This document shows, one piece after another, positions 16,240 through 26,962 of a stretch of DNA of 64,000 nt (the stretch's first letter is position 1; every line of letters starts with the position of its first letter). The position numbers and the translations under genes are program-made. The DNA comes from Prosthecobacter sp. (lineage in GTDB: Bacteria; Verrucomicrobiota; Verrucomicrobiia; Verrucomicrobiales; Verrucomicrobiaceae). Where the stretch lies: assembly GCA_019186985.1 (NCBI GenBank), contig JABARQ010000014.1:1-64000 (forward strand), written 5' to 3'. The notes beneath the pieces were generated by a model that did not search any database, was not told the DNA's origin, and saw nothing but the letters and a program-made list of their open reading frames with translations.

Positions 16240-18483
16240 TCAGCGTGGCGAAGCCGGAAGGTCGCCAAGCTGCTGCCTCAACGTGCTTTGAGGAGCCTTC
16301 AGCAGGGACGAACCCTGGACAGGGTCAGGAGGTGGAGGCAGGGCTGCAGGCTCAGGAACGACCACGGCTTCAGGGACGGAGGCGGCCTTGGTCAGTGGCT
16401 GTGCCCTGGGCGCCGGCGAAGCCGAGGCTGGACGTATGTCACGAACGGAAGGCTGCGGACCGGAAACCTCGGCCTTTTGCTGCCACATGGCGTCCCCGGA
16501 GAAGTGCGCCAGCATCGCCCCGGCGATCATGGAGCCGCCGAGGAAGACGGCGGCGCGCAGCCAGAATGGGACAAACTCGTCAGGAGGCAGCAGCGCCTCA
16601 TCCGCATGAATGGTCGGCGGAGCGTCGGCCGCCGTCTTGGCCCAGTCAGGTCCTGAAACAGGCGTGGTGACGCTGGTGCCGCGAAACAGCAGTTCGGCAA
16701 AACCCACGCTGGGCCGATCTCCGGTGCTGGGGCCTCCCTCGGTCAGTGCCGCCATGAGGGGAGGATCGGCGAGGGGTGAGACCGGGTCCTTGGGCATGGG
16801 GGTGGCCTGGATCTGCTGAAGACCGGCCGTGCGGCTGCGAACCAGCCTGGGCTTCACAGGTTCCAGCGGGCCGGAGGGAATGGACTCCACAGGCTTCACC
16901 AGATCATGGTGGTGCACCAACCGGGCATAACGGGCCAGAAACTCCCCGCGCTTCGTGCACATTCCGTCCCGGCTTTTGGCAATCTCCTCATCCAGGAGCC
17001 CGGCCACCAGCTCAATTTCGCGTCCTGTGCCAGGTGTTTCAGTAACCGCCCCGGGCAGCGGTTCCAGGGCCAGCAGGAATCGGCCGACGGCGGACAGCCA
17101 GGCAGCATCCCAGGAGGGCGACGCATCTGAACGCCGTGGTGCAGAAAGGAGCAGGGAGGGATCGGTGCCACGACCCGCCATCGAGGCCAGGGTGGGATGC
17201 GCCCTCAGCATGATCGAAAAGGCCGGCCAGTCCGTCAGCTTGGTCAGCAGGAGCTTCAGGCTGCGCGCATCCTCCCGGGGAAAGCCGGTCAGCAGGTGGA
17301 TGTCCTCCAGGCGCAGCCGGGAGGGCTCAAGCCCTGAGCTTTCAAGCTGGGTGAGCGCCGCATCAAGGCCGGCGAGCACCAGGTAGGTTTCATGCACGTT
17401 CAACGCCCGGCGTTGAAGCAGGAGGTCGGCCAGGCTGATGCCTTCCACGACTTCTTCCGCAAGGCAAAGGATGCCGTCGGCCTCATGCACCAGGACCACG
17501 GGGATGATGCCCGGAAAGCTGCCCTTGTTCTCCAGCCGGCAGGCACGTTCCTGCATGGCCTGCACCACCTCCGTGGCCAGCCGGACCGGAGGCACCTGCT
17601 CCACCAGCACGGCCCGGCCCGTCTTGGTCAGCGTGCCGCGCATGGCATAGGGGTTGGTCATGTCCAGGCGCTGGCTTTGAATGCGCACCCGGTTCACCAG
17701 GGCGCGCGCAACCTCCTGATAGCCCGCAAGCTGCGGCGCCAGCAGCGGTCGCGGCTTCAGCGCCGTCGGAATTTCGACCCCTTCCCTGCCCTCGGCCATC
17801 CGGCTCAGGGCCGCACGCAGCTCCTTCAACGCGGCCAGCACCTCCCCCCCCGTCGATTCCAGGCAGGAGGACAGCAGTTCGACCAGGTCCGCCGAGGCCG
17901 CCACAGCCGATGCTTTTTCCTCCAGAAAGCTCCTGAGAAACCCGGCCTGCCTGGCAAGCGGAACCTTCGGCGCACGCGCCTGATTTGAAGCTGCTGCCGT
18001 CAACACATAGTCAGCCACATGCACCTGCAGCGCCGCAGCACCGGTCTGCACCACCCGCAGTTGTTCCAGGGAGCGGCAGGACGCCGCCTCATTCCTCTCG
18101 GCCAGAGCCAGGACGGCCTCCACGGCACGCGAGGCCAGCAGCAGCGCCAGCCAGCCGGGAAGCTCGGGCTGCCGCGCCAGATAGGACGCCAGCGTCTCAC
18201 CATCGACATTGCCCGTGATGTAATACGGGTTGCCCTCGTCCTCGCCAAAGTCCACAAGGCGCGCCAGCAGCGCATGCCCGCCCTCCTGCTGACGACGGCA
18301 GGCCGCCTCAAAGGATGCACGTTCCTTGAGCGGCTCCAGCATCACATGACACTGCACGAACTCCAGGCGGCGCGTGTCAAAGCCGAGCACGTTGACCTGC
18401 TCCGCATTGCGGGTCAGCTCCACGTTGTTCCCGTCCCCGTCCTGGACGATGAGATAGTGCCTGAAAAGACTGGGTTCCGGCAT
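16240..18483 (-). CDS. Membrane-anchored tandem pseudokinase-like protein
   Basis: A 747-residue protein from ATG 18483 (MPEPSLFRHYLIVQD). Residues around 60-190 resemble the N- to mid-lobe of a Ser/Thr kinase: LARLVDFGEDEGNPYYITGN, then DGETLASYLARQPELPG. Where the HRDxxxxN loop should be there is CRSLEQLRVV, and no DFG is found, so catalysis looks lost. A second similar region lies around 330-480 (LAEEVVEGISLADLL, then LRLEDIHLL). One transmembrane helix (FWLRAAVFLGGSMIAGAML) near residue 650 is followed by an Ala/Pro-rich, probably periplasmic tail. The role is presumably regulatory or scaffold. Upstream frame sequence is antisense to the cytochrome gene and excluded. Confidence 0.6.
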   Translation of the reverse strand: MPEPSLFRHYLIVQDGDGNNVELTRNAEQVNVLGFDTRRLEFVQCHVMLEPLKERASFEAACRRQQEGGHALLARLVDFGEDEGNPYYITGNVDGETLASYLARQPELPGWLALLLASRAVEAVLALAERNEAASCRSLEQLRVVQTGAAALQVHVADYVLTAAASNQARAPKVPLARQAGFLRSFLEEKASAVAASADLVELLSSCLESTGGEVLAALKELRAALSRMAEGREGVEIPTALKPRPLLAPQLAGYQEVARALVNRVRIQSQRLDMTNPYAMRGTLTKTGRAVLVEQVPPVRLATEVVQAMQERACRLENKGSFPGIIPVVLVHEADGILCLAEEVVEGISLADLLLQRRALNVHETYLVLAGLDAALTQLESSGLEPSRLRLEDIHLLTGFPREDARSLKLLLTKLTDWPAFSIMLRAHPTLASMAGRGTDPSLLLSAPRRSDASPSWDAAWLSAVGRFLLALEPLPGAVTETPGTGREIELVAGLLDEEIAKSRDGMCTKRGEFLARYARLVHHHDLVKPVESIPSGPLEPVKPRLVRSRTAGLQQIQATPMPKDPVSPLADPPLMAALTEGGPSTGDRPSVGFAELLFRGTSVTTPVSGPDWAKTAADAPPTIHADEALLPPDEFVPFWLRAAVFLGGSMIAGAMLAHFSGDAMWQQKAEVSGPQPSVRDIRPASASPAPRAQPLTKAASVPEAVVVPEPAALPPPPDPVQGSSLLKAPQSTLRQQLGDLPASPR

Positions 18484-18606
18484 GGGACGGCAGAGGGAGA
18501 AAAAGTGGGGCCAAGTCTCGCCGGACTGATGCGTTTGACAAGGGCTGAATGTCAAGACCGTGCTTGCCTTCCTAGCCAACAGTTTGGTAAAGCCTCCCAA
18601 TTCCTC

Positions 18607-19188
18607 ATGAAATCCCCCCTCACCGCCGCCGTCGTGCTTGCCACCGCCGTCTCCGCCTCCGCCGTGGACTACACAAAGGACATCAAGCCCGTCTTCAGCC
18701 AGAAGTGCTACGCCTGCCATGCCGTCAGCAAGGGCAAGACCAAGGGCGACGTGGCCCTCGACACCCCCGAGGAGCTGGCCAAGGTCATCAAGCCCGGCGG
18801 CCACATCATCCCCGGCGACGCCGCCAAGAGCACCCTGCTGATCTCCTGCAAGCTGCCTGACGACGACGATGAAGTCATGCCCCCCAAGGGCAAGAACCGC
18901 CTCACACCGGCCGAGATCACCGCCCTGGAGACCTGGATCACGGAAGGCGCCTCGCTGACCGCAGGCGGCTCAGCACCTGCCGCCGCGCCAGCCGCCTCCA
19001 TGCCAGCCGCCGCGGGTGCCCAGACTTGGACCAGCAGCGACGGCAAGGCGATTCAGGCCACCTTCGAGGGCATGAAGGACGGCGGGGTCCTCCTGAAGAT
19101 GCAGGGCAGCGGCGAGGTCTTCCTGGTCCCGCTGACACGCCTTTCACCGGAAAGCCAGGCCCAGGCCAAGGCCGCCGCCGGCCAGTAA
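18607..19188 (+). CDS. Planctomycete-type cytochrome c with C-terminal SHD1-like domain
   Basis: A 193-residue exported protein with a signal peptide to about residue 19. The haem motif CYACH is at 34-38 within DYTKDIKPVFSQKCYACH, the typical opening of PSCyt1/cytochrome c domains of Planctomycetes and Verrucomicrobiota, and MPPKGKNRLTPAEI supplies the distal methionine region. After an Ala/Pro linker, the last 55 residues (TWTSSDGKAIQATFEGMKDG) resemble an SHD1 (SLA1 homology) domain, common in exported proteins of these phyla. It is probably an electron carrier or surface-associated protein. It is divergent from the pseudokinase gene, so they share a promoter region. Confidence 0.85.
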   Translation: MKSPLTAAVVLATAVSASAVDYTKDIKPVFSQKCYACHAVSKGKTKGDVALDTPEELAKVIKPGGHIIPGDAAKSTLLISCKLPDDDDEVMPPKGKNRLTPAEITALETWITEGASLTAGGSAPAAAPAASMPAAAGAQTWTSSDGKAIQATFEGMKDGGVLLKMQGSGEVFLVPLTRLSPESQAQAKAAAGQ

Positions 19189-19217
19189 CCGCAGGCCTAA
19201 CCGAACCTTTGTTCTGC

Positions 19218-19241
19218 CCCCGTTTTCCCGGGGGAACGGGG
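19218..19241. terminator. Possible hairpin between convergent genes
   Basis: CCCCGTT at 19218-19224 pairs with AACGGGG at 19235-19241 around a GC-rich interior, in the 73-base gap between the cytochrome and sufD stops. There is no clear T-run, so the terminator role is tentative. Confidence 0.35.
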
Positions 19242-19261
19242 CCTGGCCCTGGAGGGTGGTC

Positions 19262-20560
19262 CTACTCAGCACGCACCAGCTTCTCATCAATGCGCGCGAC
19301 GAGGGTGTCGAGCACCTCGCTGTTGCCGAAGCGTTCGATGACGTCGGCGAGGAAGCCTTCAACGATGAGGCGGCGGCTTTCGATGTCAGGGATGCCGCGG
19401 GCCTTGAGGTAGAAAAGCTCTTCATCAGCAATCGGGCCGCTGGTGCTGCCGTGGCTGCACTTGACCTGGTCGGCGTTGATTTCGAGGCCGGGCAGGCTGT
19501 TGGCCTCGGCGTCGTTGCTGTTGAGCAGGTTGCGGCAGGTCTGATAGGCGTCGGTGTAGTGCGCGCCTTCATCGACGATGATGAGGCCGCTGAAAACGGT
19601 GCGCGACTTGCCGTAGAGGGCGTTTTTGTAGAGCAGGTCGCTGGTGGCGTGCGGGGCTTTGTGACGCTGCAAAGTGCGCTGATCGACGATTTGATCGCCG
19701 ATGGGCAGACTGACGCTGAGCATGTCGCTGCGGGCGCCCTGCCCGACGAGGTCGCTGACGCTCTCGCTGCGGCTGAAGGCGGCGCCGAGCTGCACCTGGA
19801 AGCTTTTCACGCTGGCATCGCGTCCGGCGGTGATGCTGGAAAGATGCAGCGCCTGGGCGTCATCGGCCAGCTCCTGGCAGGCGGCGTAGGTGATCTGGCT
19901 GCCGCTGCCGCCGACGAGATCGGCGATGGCGATGCTGAGGCCGCCTTCACCTTCGAGACTGCGGTAATGATCGACGACGCTGACCTGCGCGTGGTCGCCG
20001 GTGACGACGAGTGTATGCGGAAAGATGGCCGCGTGATCACCGACGACCCAGTGGAAGATTTCGACGGGCTTTTCGATGACGACATTCTTCGGCACAATGA
20101 TGACGGTGCCCGCCTTGACATGCGCGAGGTGCAGCGCGGCGAATTTGCCGGACCCGAGCGGCAGATCGCCCTTCATGAAATGCTGCTGGAGGGCGGCTTC
20201 GTGCGATTTGAGGGCTTCCTCGAAACTCACGCACACGACGCCGGCAGGCAGTCCGCTCGTATCAGACTCGACGAGCGTGTCATTGACGAAGACAAAGCGT
20301 GCCGCGCGTTCTTTGAGGCCTTCCGTGGCTGCGAGCGCGGCTTTCGACTGCTCGGCGGTTGGTGTTTTGGCCGGAGCATGGTCGGCGAGCTCGATCTTCT
20401 TCGCGTTCGAGTAGCGCCAGTGCTCGTCTTTGAGACCGGGAAGCGGCAGGGACTGGAATTCGGCCCAGGCGGCGTTGGAACGCGTGGTGAACCAGGCAGG
20501 CGTGGAGGTGCTGCGAGCGGGTGCGATGGAGAGGAGGCCGGTGGGAGTATCTGAAGGCAT
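19262..20560 (-). CDS. sufD: Iron-sulfur cluster assembly protein SufD
   Basis: SufD forms the SufBC2D scaffold for Fe-S assembly. The 432-residue protein from ATG 20560 (MPSDTPTGLLSIAPA) has the Suf beta-helix core, with the family's late motif GLEINADQVKCSHGSTSGPI followed by EELFYLKARGI and a C-terminal helical domain. LKDEHWRYSNAKKI near the N-terminus is also typical. It is the last gene of fur-sufC-sufB-sufD, separated from sufB by a 178-base repeat-like gap. The upstream extension of the frame crosses that repeat and is excluded. Confidence 0.92.
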   Translation of the reverse strand: MPSDTPTGLLSIAPARSTSTPAWFTTRSNAAWAEFQSLPLPGLKDEHWRYSNAKKIELADHAPAKTPTAEQSKAALAATEGLKERAARFVFVNDTLVESDTSGLPAGVVCVSFEEALKSHEAALQQHFMKGDLPLGSGKFAALHLAHVKAGTVIIVPKNVVIEKPVEIFHWVVGDHAAIFPHTLVVTGDHAQVSVVDHYRSLEGEGGLSIAIADLVGGSGSQITYAACQELADDAQALHLSSITAGRDASVKSFQVQLGAAFSRSESVSDLVGQGARSDMLSVSLPIGDQIVDQRTLQRHKAPHATSDLLYKNALYGKSRTVFSGLIIVDEGAHYTDAYQTCRNLLNSNDAEANSLPGLEINADQVKCSHGSTSGPIADEELFYLKARGIPDIESRRLIVEGFLADVIERFGNSEVLDTLVARIDEKLVRAE

Positions 20561-20587
20561 GTGAGGGAAATAATCAGAAGGACGAAG

Positions 20588-20724
20588 TCTTTGGAGTGCG
20601 GCAGCCTGCTTTGGTGCAGGCAGCCCTGCTGCCGGAAAGGGAAAGGTCACATTGAGGACGGTAGCAACCCCGTCTCGCCAGCAGGCTGGCTTCGGAAAGC
20701 GGCAGCAGGTTGCCTCAGTCCATG
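20588..20724. repeat. Palindromic repeat-like element between sufB and sufD
   Basis: The 178-base gap contains imperfect terminal inverted repeats: TGGAGTGCGGCAGCCTGCT near 20592-20610 against the complement of AGCAGGTTGCCTCAGTCCA near 20705-20723, about 15 of 19 matching. Nested dyads include GCCTGC/GCAGGC, CTGCTGCCG/CGGCAGCAG and GCCAG/CTGGC. The structure suggests a REP/MITE-like intergenic element inserted inside an otherwise tight operon. Copy number elsewhere in the genome cannot be seen here. Confidence 0.5.
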
Positions 20725-20738
20725 TGGGTTGTTCCGCA

Positions 20739-22184
<1,446 letters not shown>

Positions 22185-22220
22185 AAGTAGGGAAGGTTTA
22201 AAGTTTCAGGTTCAGCGCAC

Positions 22221-22979
22221 TTATGCCGCCGCGGCGAGCATCTCCTCCTTGACCCAGTCGTAGCCCTTCTCTTCGAGCTTGAGGGCGAGATCCTTGCCGC
22301 CGGTGTGGACGATCTGGCCGTCCATGAGGACGTGGACGATGTCGGGCTGGATGTAGTTCAGGAGGCGCTGGTAGTGGGTGATGACGAGGAAGCCGCGGTT
22401 CTCGCTGCGCATGGCGTTCACGCCGCGGGAGACGATCTTGAGGGCGTCGATGTCGAGGCCGGAGTCGGTTTCGTCGAGGATGGCGTACTTCGGTTCCAGC
22501 ATCATGAGCTGGAGGATCTCGTTGCGCTTCTTTTCACCGCCGGAGAAGCCTTCATTGACGCTGCGGCTGGTGAAGCTGCGGTCCATCTCGAGCTGGTCCA
22601 TGCGGGCGTAGAGCTGCTTGTAGAACTTCACGGCGTCGATGTCCTCGCCCTTGGGCAGGCGGGCCTTCAGAGCGGCGCGGAGGAAGTTGGCGTTGCTGAC
22701 GCCGGGTATTTCGTGCGGGTACTGGAAGGCGAGGAAGAGGCCGGCGCGGCTGCGCTCATCGACGGCCATGTCGAGGATGTTCTGCCCGTCGAGCAGGACC
22801 TCGCCGCTGGTGACTTCGTAATCTTCGTGACCGCAGAGGACCTTGCTCAGCGTGCTTTTGCCGCTGCCGTTCGGGCCCATGATGGCGTGGACTTCACCGG
22901 GGTTGATCGTGAGGTTCAGGCCTTTGAGGATTTCGCGGCCGGGGATCTGGGCGTGGAGGTCTTTGATCTCGAGTGACAT
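22221..22979 (-). CDS. sufC: Fe-S assembly ATPase SufC
   Basis: A 252-residue ABC-type ATPase from ATG 22979 ([18 protein letters not shown]). Walker A is GPNGSGKST, the Q-loop region is [12 protein letters not shown], the signature FSGGEKKR is the Suf-specific variant, and Walker B with the D-loop is [19 protein letters not shown] supplies the switch histidine. SufC powers the SufBD scaffold. It starts 22 bases after the Fur-family gene and lies in the same operon. The longer frame to 23099 overlaps the regulator gene and is not used. Confidence 0.96.
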   Translation of the reverse strand: MSLEIKDLHAQIPGREILKGLNLTINPGEVHAIMGPNGSGKSTLSKVLCGHEDYEVTSGEVLLDGQNILDMAVDERSRAGLFLAFQYPHEIPGVSNANFLRAALKARLPKGEDIDAVKFYKQLYARMDQLEMDRSFTSRSVNEGFSGGEKKRNEILQLMMLEPKYAILDETDSGLDIDALKIVSRGVNAMRSENRGFLVITHYQRLLNYIQPDIVHVLMDGQIVHTGGKDLALKLEEKGYDWVKEEMLAAAA

Positions 22980-23001
22980 GTCGTGGGTGGGGGCGGGGGG
23001 A

Positions 23002-23451
23002 TTACTTGTTGGCACAGGCTTCGCAGGTGCCGTGGATGGCGATGTCCATGCGGGTGACCTTGGTGCCCTTGGGCAGGATCCAGAACCTGGCCGGGTCAAA
23101 GTCAGCGGCAGGGTGGGCGTCGATGACCTTGCCGCAGGTTTCGCAGTGAAAATGAACGTGTTCCTGCAGGTTGGCGCAGTAGCGGGACTGGCCGCGCTCC
23201 AGATGAACCTGCTTGATCAGGCCGGCGGAAGTGAGGTGGTCAAGGCAGTTGTAAACGGTCGCCAGGGAGATGCCTGGGGAACGGTCCTTGATCCGGGTGA
23301 AGATGTCCAGGGCAGTCGGGTGGTCGGTGGAAGCCGCCAGGGTGTCGAAAACCTCACGCCGGTGGGGGGTGAGGCGGACATCAGCACCGAGCACGGCCAT
23401 CCGACACTCGAGGCCGGTGGGTTTGGAAGCGGGGCGCGTAGGGGAGGGCAT
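23002..23451 (-). CDS. Fur/PerR-family transcriptional regulator of the suf operon
   Basis: A 149-residue Fur-family protein. The N-terminal winged helix contains [11 protein letters not shown] and the recognition region [17 protein letters not shown]. The metal-binding dimerisation domain contains [11 protein letters not shown] and a C-terminal CEAC, giving the two CxxC pairs of the structural zinc site. It is the first gene of the fur-sufCBD cluster and sits just behind a perfect 7-1-7 palindrome (23462-23476), so it probably represses itself and the suf genes in response to iron or peroxide. Whether it senses iron (Fur) or peroxide (PerR) cannot be decided; the operator resembles a Per box. 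Confidence 0.9.
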   Translation of the reverse strand: MPSPTRPASKPTGLECRMAVLGADVRLTPHRREVFDTLAASTDHPTALDIFTRIKDRSPGISLATVYNCLDHLTSAGLIKQVHLERGQSRYCANLQEHVHFHCETCGKVIDAHPAADFDPARFWILPKGTKVTRMDIAIHGTCEACANK

Positions 23452-23461
23452 GGCTTTAGAA

Positions 23462-23476
23462 TTAGAATGATTCTAA
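23462..23476. promoter_or_regulatory. Fur/PerR-type operator (perfect 7-1-7 palindrome)
   Basis: TTAGAAT-G-ATTCTAA lies 10 bases upstream of the regulator's start codon. The 7-1-7 symmetry and TTAGAAT/ATTCTAA half-sites match the PerR/Fur box architecture (Per box TTATAATnATTATAA) with one difference per half. It is AT-rich in a GC-rich genome. The position predicts autoregulation of fur-sufCBD. Confidence 0.8.
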
Positions 23477-23532
23477 ATCTGTCTTGCAACGAAACGTCTC
23501 GCACGCAAGCCCGGGTTGCCCTTTTTCAAAAA

Positions 23533-23569
23533 AATTCCCCTTCTTCCGGGCTGCGGAAGAAGGGGAATT
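23533..23569 (-). terminator. Strong terminator of the beta-propeller gene
   Basis: A perfect 16-bp stem (AATTCCCCTTCTTCCG at 23533-23548; its complement at 23554-23569) with a 5-base loop. A run of seven A residues ends at 23534 on the + strand, giving a T-run on the minus strand. It lies 28 bases beyond the stop of the 23597-26896 gene. Confidence 0.9.
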
Positions 23570-23596
23570 GGGGGTCGCCGCTGGTTCTGAGACGGA

Positions 23597-26500
23597 TCAG
23601 GGGGCCAGCTGAGAACGTTGGAGAAACTCCACGCCGTAAATGCCCGCAGGCACCCAGACATCAAGGCCCGGGGTGAAAGTCGCCCGGTCCACACGCAGCT
23701 GGAGGTTCACGGGGGTGTCATAGGAGGCTGCCGGGGTCAGCACCCCGGTCAGGGAGATGCTGGCGACCTCCAGATTGCCGAAGCTGCTGGCCAGAAGGTG
23801 TCCATGACTCACATGAAGGAGGTTTGGTGCTTCGGCCATCGACCAGGAGCTGATCTGGCCCAGGCGGCCGGTGGCGCTGTTGTAGCCAATGCCAACCACA
23901 CCTTTTTTGGCGGAGGAATCACAGGCCAGATAAACGCGGATGCCGTCTGTGGTGCTGACGCCGCCGAAAGGTGTGGCGGAGATGTAGCTGTCGAGCTGCC
24001 AGGCGGAGACACCGTCGTAGGCGCAGGCCTGGATGGCGCGGGTGGTGGGGCCACGGGTGCCGATCCGCTGCTCACTGTGGGTCAGCACCACGGCGCCCTG
24101 GGCATCTGCCTGCGCCACGCTGAGAAGCTGGCCGGGGATGGACACCGGGTCGCGAAGGACAGGCTCGCCGCTGCGCCAGTCGATGACCTGAAGCCAGCTG
24201 GCAAGGCGCGCGGGTTTCAACGGAAAGACGCGCAGATTTGTGGCAGGTTTCGCAGGCTTGATCACCGGCTGCTGCGCCTTGCTGGTGTCGTAGCTCATGA
24301 ACATGAAGCCATCCTGGGCAAAGGCGCGGCTGGCCCCCCGCATGCCATCTTTGACCCGGATGACCAGGGGTGAGTCCGCCTGCATGCCGGCATCGCTCAC
24401 GGAAACCGGGCAGAGCACGGCGGCCGGGGCCGTCAAAGTGAGGACTGGCCCGGCCGGAGGAGGTGCAACGACCGCCCCTCCCCCCACCAAGGTGGAGGTG
24501 CCGTTCAAGGTCCCTTGCAGGATGATGGGCCGGGCGATGATCGGCTGAAGGGAGATGGGTCCGATGAAGACCGGCTGGATGAAAATCGGCCCCCACCAGC
24601 TGAAGGCGGGCTGCATCGGCACATACCAGACGAGCTTTTGATCCGTCACCCACAGGGGCTGCAGCAGCACCAGCTGCAGGTCGTAGCTGTCCAGGGCGGA
24701 CAGGTCATGCACGACATTGCTCCCCTCGACCACCTCCGGAGGTGAGCTGGCAAGGTCCACCTCCAGCGTGCGCAGGCCATGACCACGTTCGGTGGCCTGT
24801 ACCTTGTACTGAGCCAGGAAAAGGCGGTTCCCACGGCTGGTCAGGCCGACGATCTGGCCCTCCCCCAGATCCACCACCTGCTCCAGGGCATCCGGGTCCT
24901 GGGCGGACGTGACACGCAGCGTTGCCCGCCCCTTGTCGCCCCCATAGGAAATATAGTTCTGGCCGTACCTGTAGTTCCAGGTCGCAGGGCCATCCTCGAT
25001 TTGAACCAGCCAGTCTCCCACGGGCAGCACCCGGTCGGTGCGCCAGGCGAGGGGCAGCCTGACAACAGGCTCGGTGGCAGCCTCGGTGCCGGCGGAGTGA
25101 ACCAGCAGTTCATGGCCGGAGATGCTCACATAATGGTCGGCGATGAAGCCGCCACGCCGCGGGTTGAAGTCATGTTCCAAAGTCGGGCCGGCCGTGAGGT
25201 CGTCTTCACCCACCCCCACCACCTGAATCGCCTTTTGCGGTCCGGACGAACCCCACCACGTCTGAAATGGCACCATCACCACTCCCTGCTCCGGCAGGTA
25301 TTCGACGGCCTTTTCATCGTAATTGGCCTCGCTCCAGCTGGAAATGCCCGGTTCACCCAGGTGCAGGCGGGAGAGCATGGCCGGGGCTCTGATGTCAGTG
25401 ACGTCAAAGAGTGAAATGGTCACCTGCCCGGCCTCCACCCCGACGGCCAGCAGCCGGTTCCCGAGCGGTTCGAGATAGGTGCTCCAGCCGGGGATTTCCA
25501 GGATGCCCGAAAGCACGGGGGCCGACGGATCCGCCAGGTCCACCACAAAGAGCGGGTCGATCTGGCGGAAGGTCACCACATAAAGCCGGCTGCCATCAAA
25601 GCGCGTCGCATGCAGGCTTTCCCCGCGGGCGCCTTCGAGTTCCAGGGAGGCCAGGGCCGAGACGGAGCCGCCGCTCAGGGGGAAGGTCTCCACCCAGGTG
25701 CTGCGGTTGTTCCAGTCCCCTGAATTCAGGATGCTGACGAGCACGACCGCATCACCCGCGATGCTCATTTTAAACTTGTCCTGGATCACCCCCCTGGGCC
25801 GGAAGGTCTTCACCACCCTGGGAGCCTCCGCAACGTCGATCAGGTGCACGGCAGGAGTTGCCAGCGCACCCGACGCGTAAGACTGGGTGGCGACCAAAAG
25901 ATGTCCGCCAGCCGCCTGCAGGAATCCGTAACTGGAGGCGGCAAAACGCAGCGTGCCCAGTTTCTGCGGCGTCTCCAGGCTGCCCACGTCCACGGTGCTG
26001 AGCAGCACCTCGTTGTCCGTGGGCTGCCCATCCTTGTCCAGAACCACCCGGGTGCAGAGCACATGCAGACGATCGCCGATCAGCCGGCTGTCCGCGATCG
26101 CCCCCTCCATCGGCACCTCATTCACCAAAACCGGCACCCCCTCCGTCACCTCGATCAGCCAGAGCGACGACGCTCCAGGCCTTGCCTTGTCATTTGATCG
26201 TCCGAGCAGGGCCACCCGGGTGCCTTCCGTGTTCAGAACAAACATCTGCTCTCCGCTGGCGGGAAGCCGCAGGCTGCCCATGCGCGTCGGCTGGGTCGGA
26301 TCGCTCAGGTCCAGGATCTGAAGGCCGCGGTACTGATTGAAGAAATAAACCCGGCTGCCGACAATCTGCCAGATGTCCGACTCAATGGCTTCCGGCAGGG
26401 GTGCCGAAGTCAGGGCTCCTGCAGCGAGGGCCTGGGGGATGTCCGCCGACCGCATCCCGCTCACGACCACGCCGCTGGAGTAATTGATGGTTGGCATCAG

Positions 26501-26896
26501 GGTCAGCTGCCCTGAGGACGGGTCCACGCTGGGATCAGGCCGGTCAAAGTTCCTGCCTCCGCTTTTGAACCGGGCGGGGAACTTCGCCTTGCGATAACCT
26601 TGCACGCGCAGTTCCGAGGCAGGCACGTCTGCGGCTAGGTTGAAAACGGAGATCCTGGGCCCGTAGGGCAGCGGATAAGCCACTCCGACGGGCTTCCAGC
26701 CGATGCCGGACTTCTGCTCCAGCACCACCTGCTGCAGGCCCGGCTCCAAAAGAGCCGTGACGGTGCGCCTGCGCACGGTGAAACGCAGCGAAGTCAGGGC
26801 TTCGGCATTCGGAGGCGGAGGGATGGCGCTCGCGTCACCGAGGAGTGACAGGGCCAGGACCCAAAGGCAGGGCCTGAAAAGAAGACGGTTGAACAT
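23597..26896 (-). CDS. Large exported beta-propeller protein
   Basis: A 1099-residue protein with an N-terminal signal peptide (hydrophobic core ending GDASA). From about residue 160 it shows repeated blades like IVGSRVYFFNQYRGLQILDL, VVDLADPSAPVLSG and ISLFDVTDIRAPAML, matching the 'beta propeller domain' family (Pfam Beta_propel type) of secreted proteins. Around residue 790-830 a hydrophobic repeat with PIFIQPVFIGPISLQP is followed by a Gly/Pro stretch that breaks the propeller in two. The function is unknown, possibly adhesion or protein binding outside the cell. It is a single-gene transcript with its own terminator. Confidence 0.8.
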   Translation of the reverse strand: MFNRLLFRPCLWVLALSLLGDASAIPPPPNAEALTSLRFTVRRRTVTALLEPGLQQVVLEQKSGIGWKPVGVAYPLPYGPRISVFNLAADVPASELRVQGYRKAKFPARFKSGGRNFDRPDPSVDPSSGQLTLMPTINYSSGVVVSGMRSADIPQALAAGALTSAPLPEAIESDIWQIVGSRVYFFNQYRGLQILDLSDPTQPTRMGSLRLPASGEQMFVLNTEGTRVALLGRSNDKARPGASSLWLIEVTEGVPVLVNEVPMEGAIADSRLIGDRLHVLCTRVVLDKDGQPTDNEVLLSTVDVGSLETPQKLGTLRFAASSYGFLQAAGGHLLVATQSYASGALATPAVHLIDVAEAPRVVKTFRPRGVIQDKFKMSIAGDAVVLVSILNSGDWNNRSTWVETFPLSGGSVSALASLELEGARGESLHATRFDGSRLYVVTFRQIDPLFVVDLADPSAPVLSGILEIPGWSTYLEPLGNRLLAVGVEAGQVTISLFDVTDIRAPAMLSRLHLGEPGISSWSEANYDEKAVEYLPEQGVVMVPFQTWWGSSGPQKAIQVVGVGEDDLTAGPTLEHDFNPRRGGFIADHYVSISGHELLVHSAGTEAATEPVVRLPLAWRTDRVLPVGDWLVQIEDGPATWNYRYGQNYISYGGDKGRATLRVTSAQDPDALEQVVDLGEGQIVGLTSRGNRLFLAQYKVQATERGHGLRTLEVDLASSPPEVVEGSNVVHDLSALDSYDLQLVLLQPLWVTDQKLVWYVPMQPAFSWWGPIFIQPVFIGPISLQPIIARPIILQGTLNGTSTLVGGGAVVAPPPAGPVLTLTAPAAVLCPVSVSDAGMQADSPLVIRVKDGMRGASRAFAQDGFMFMSYDTSKAQQPVIKPAKPATNLRVFPLKPARLASWLQVIDWRSGEPVLRDPVSIPGQLLSVAQADAQGAVVLTHSEQRIGTRGPTTRAIQACAYDGVSAWQLDSYISATPFGGVSTTDGIRVYLACDSSAKKGVVGIGYNSATGRLGQISSWSMAEAPNLLHVSHGHLLASSFGNLEVASISLTGVLTPAASYDTPVNLQLRVDRATFTPGLDVWVPAGIYGVEFLQRSQLAP

Positions 26897-26962
26897 GGAC
26901 TGGGGGCTGGGTTGGATTTTACCAAAAAGGGTGGGAGCAGGGAAGCTTGGAATCGTGTCAGG

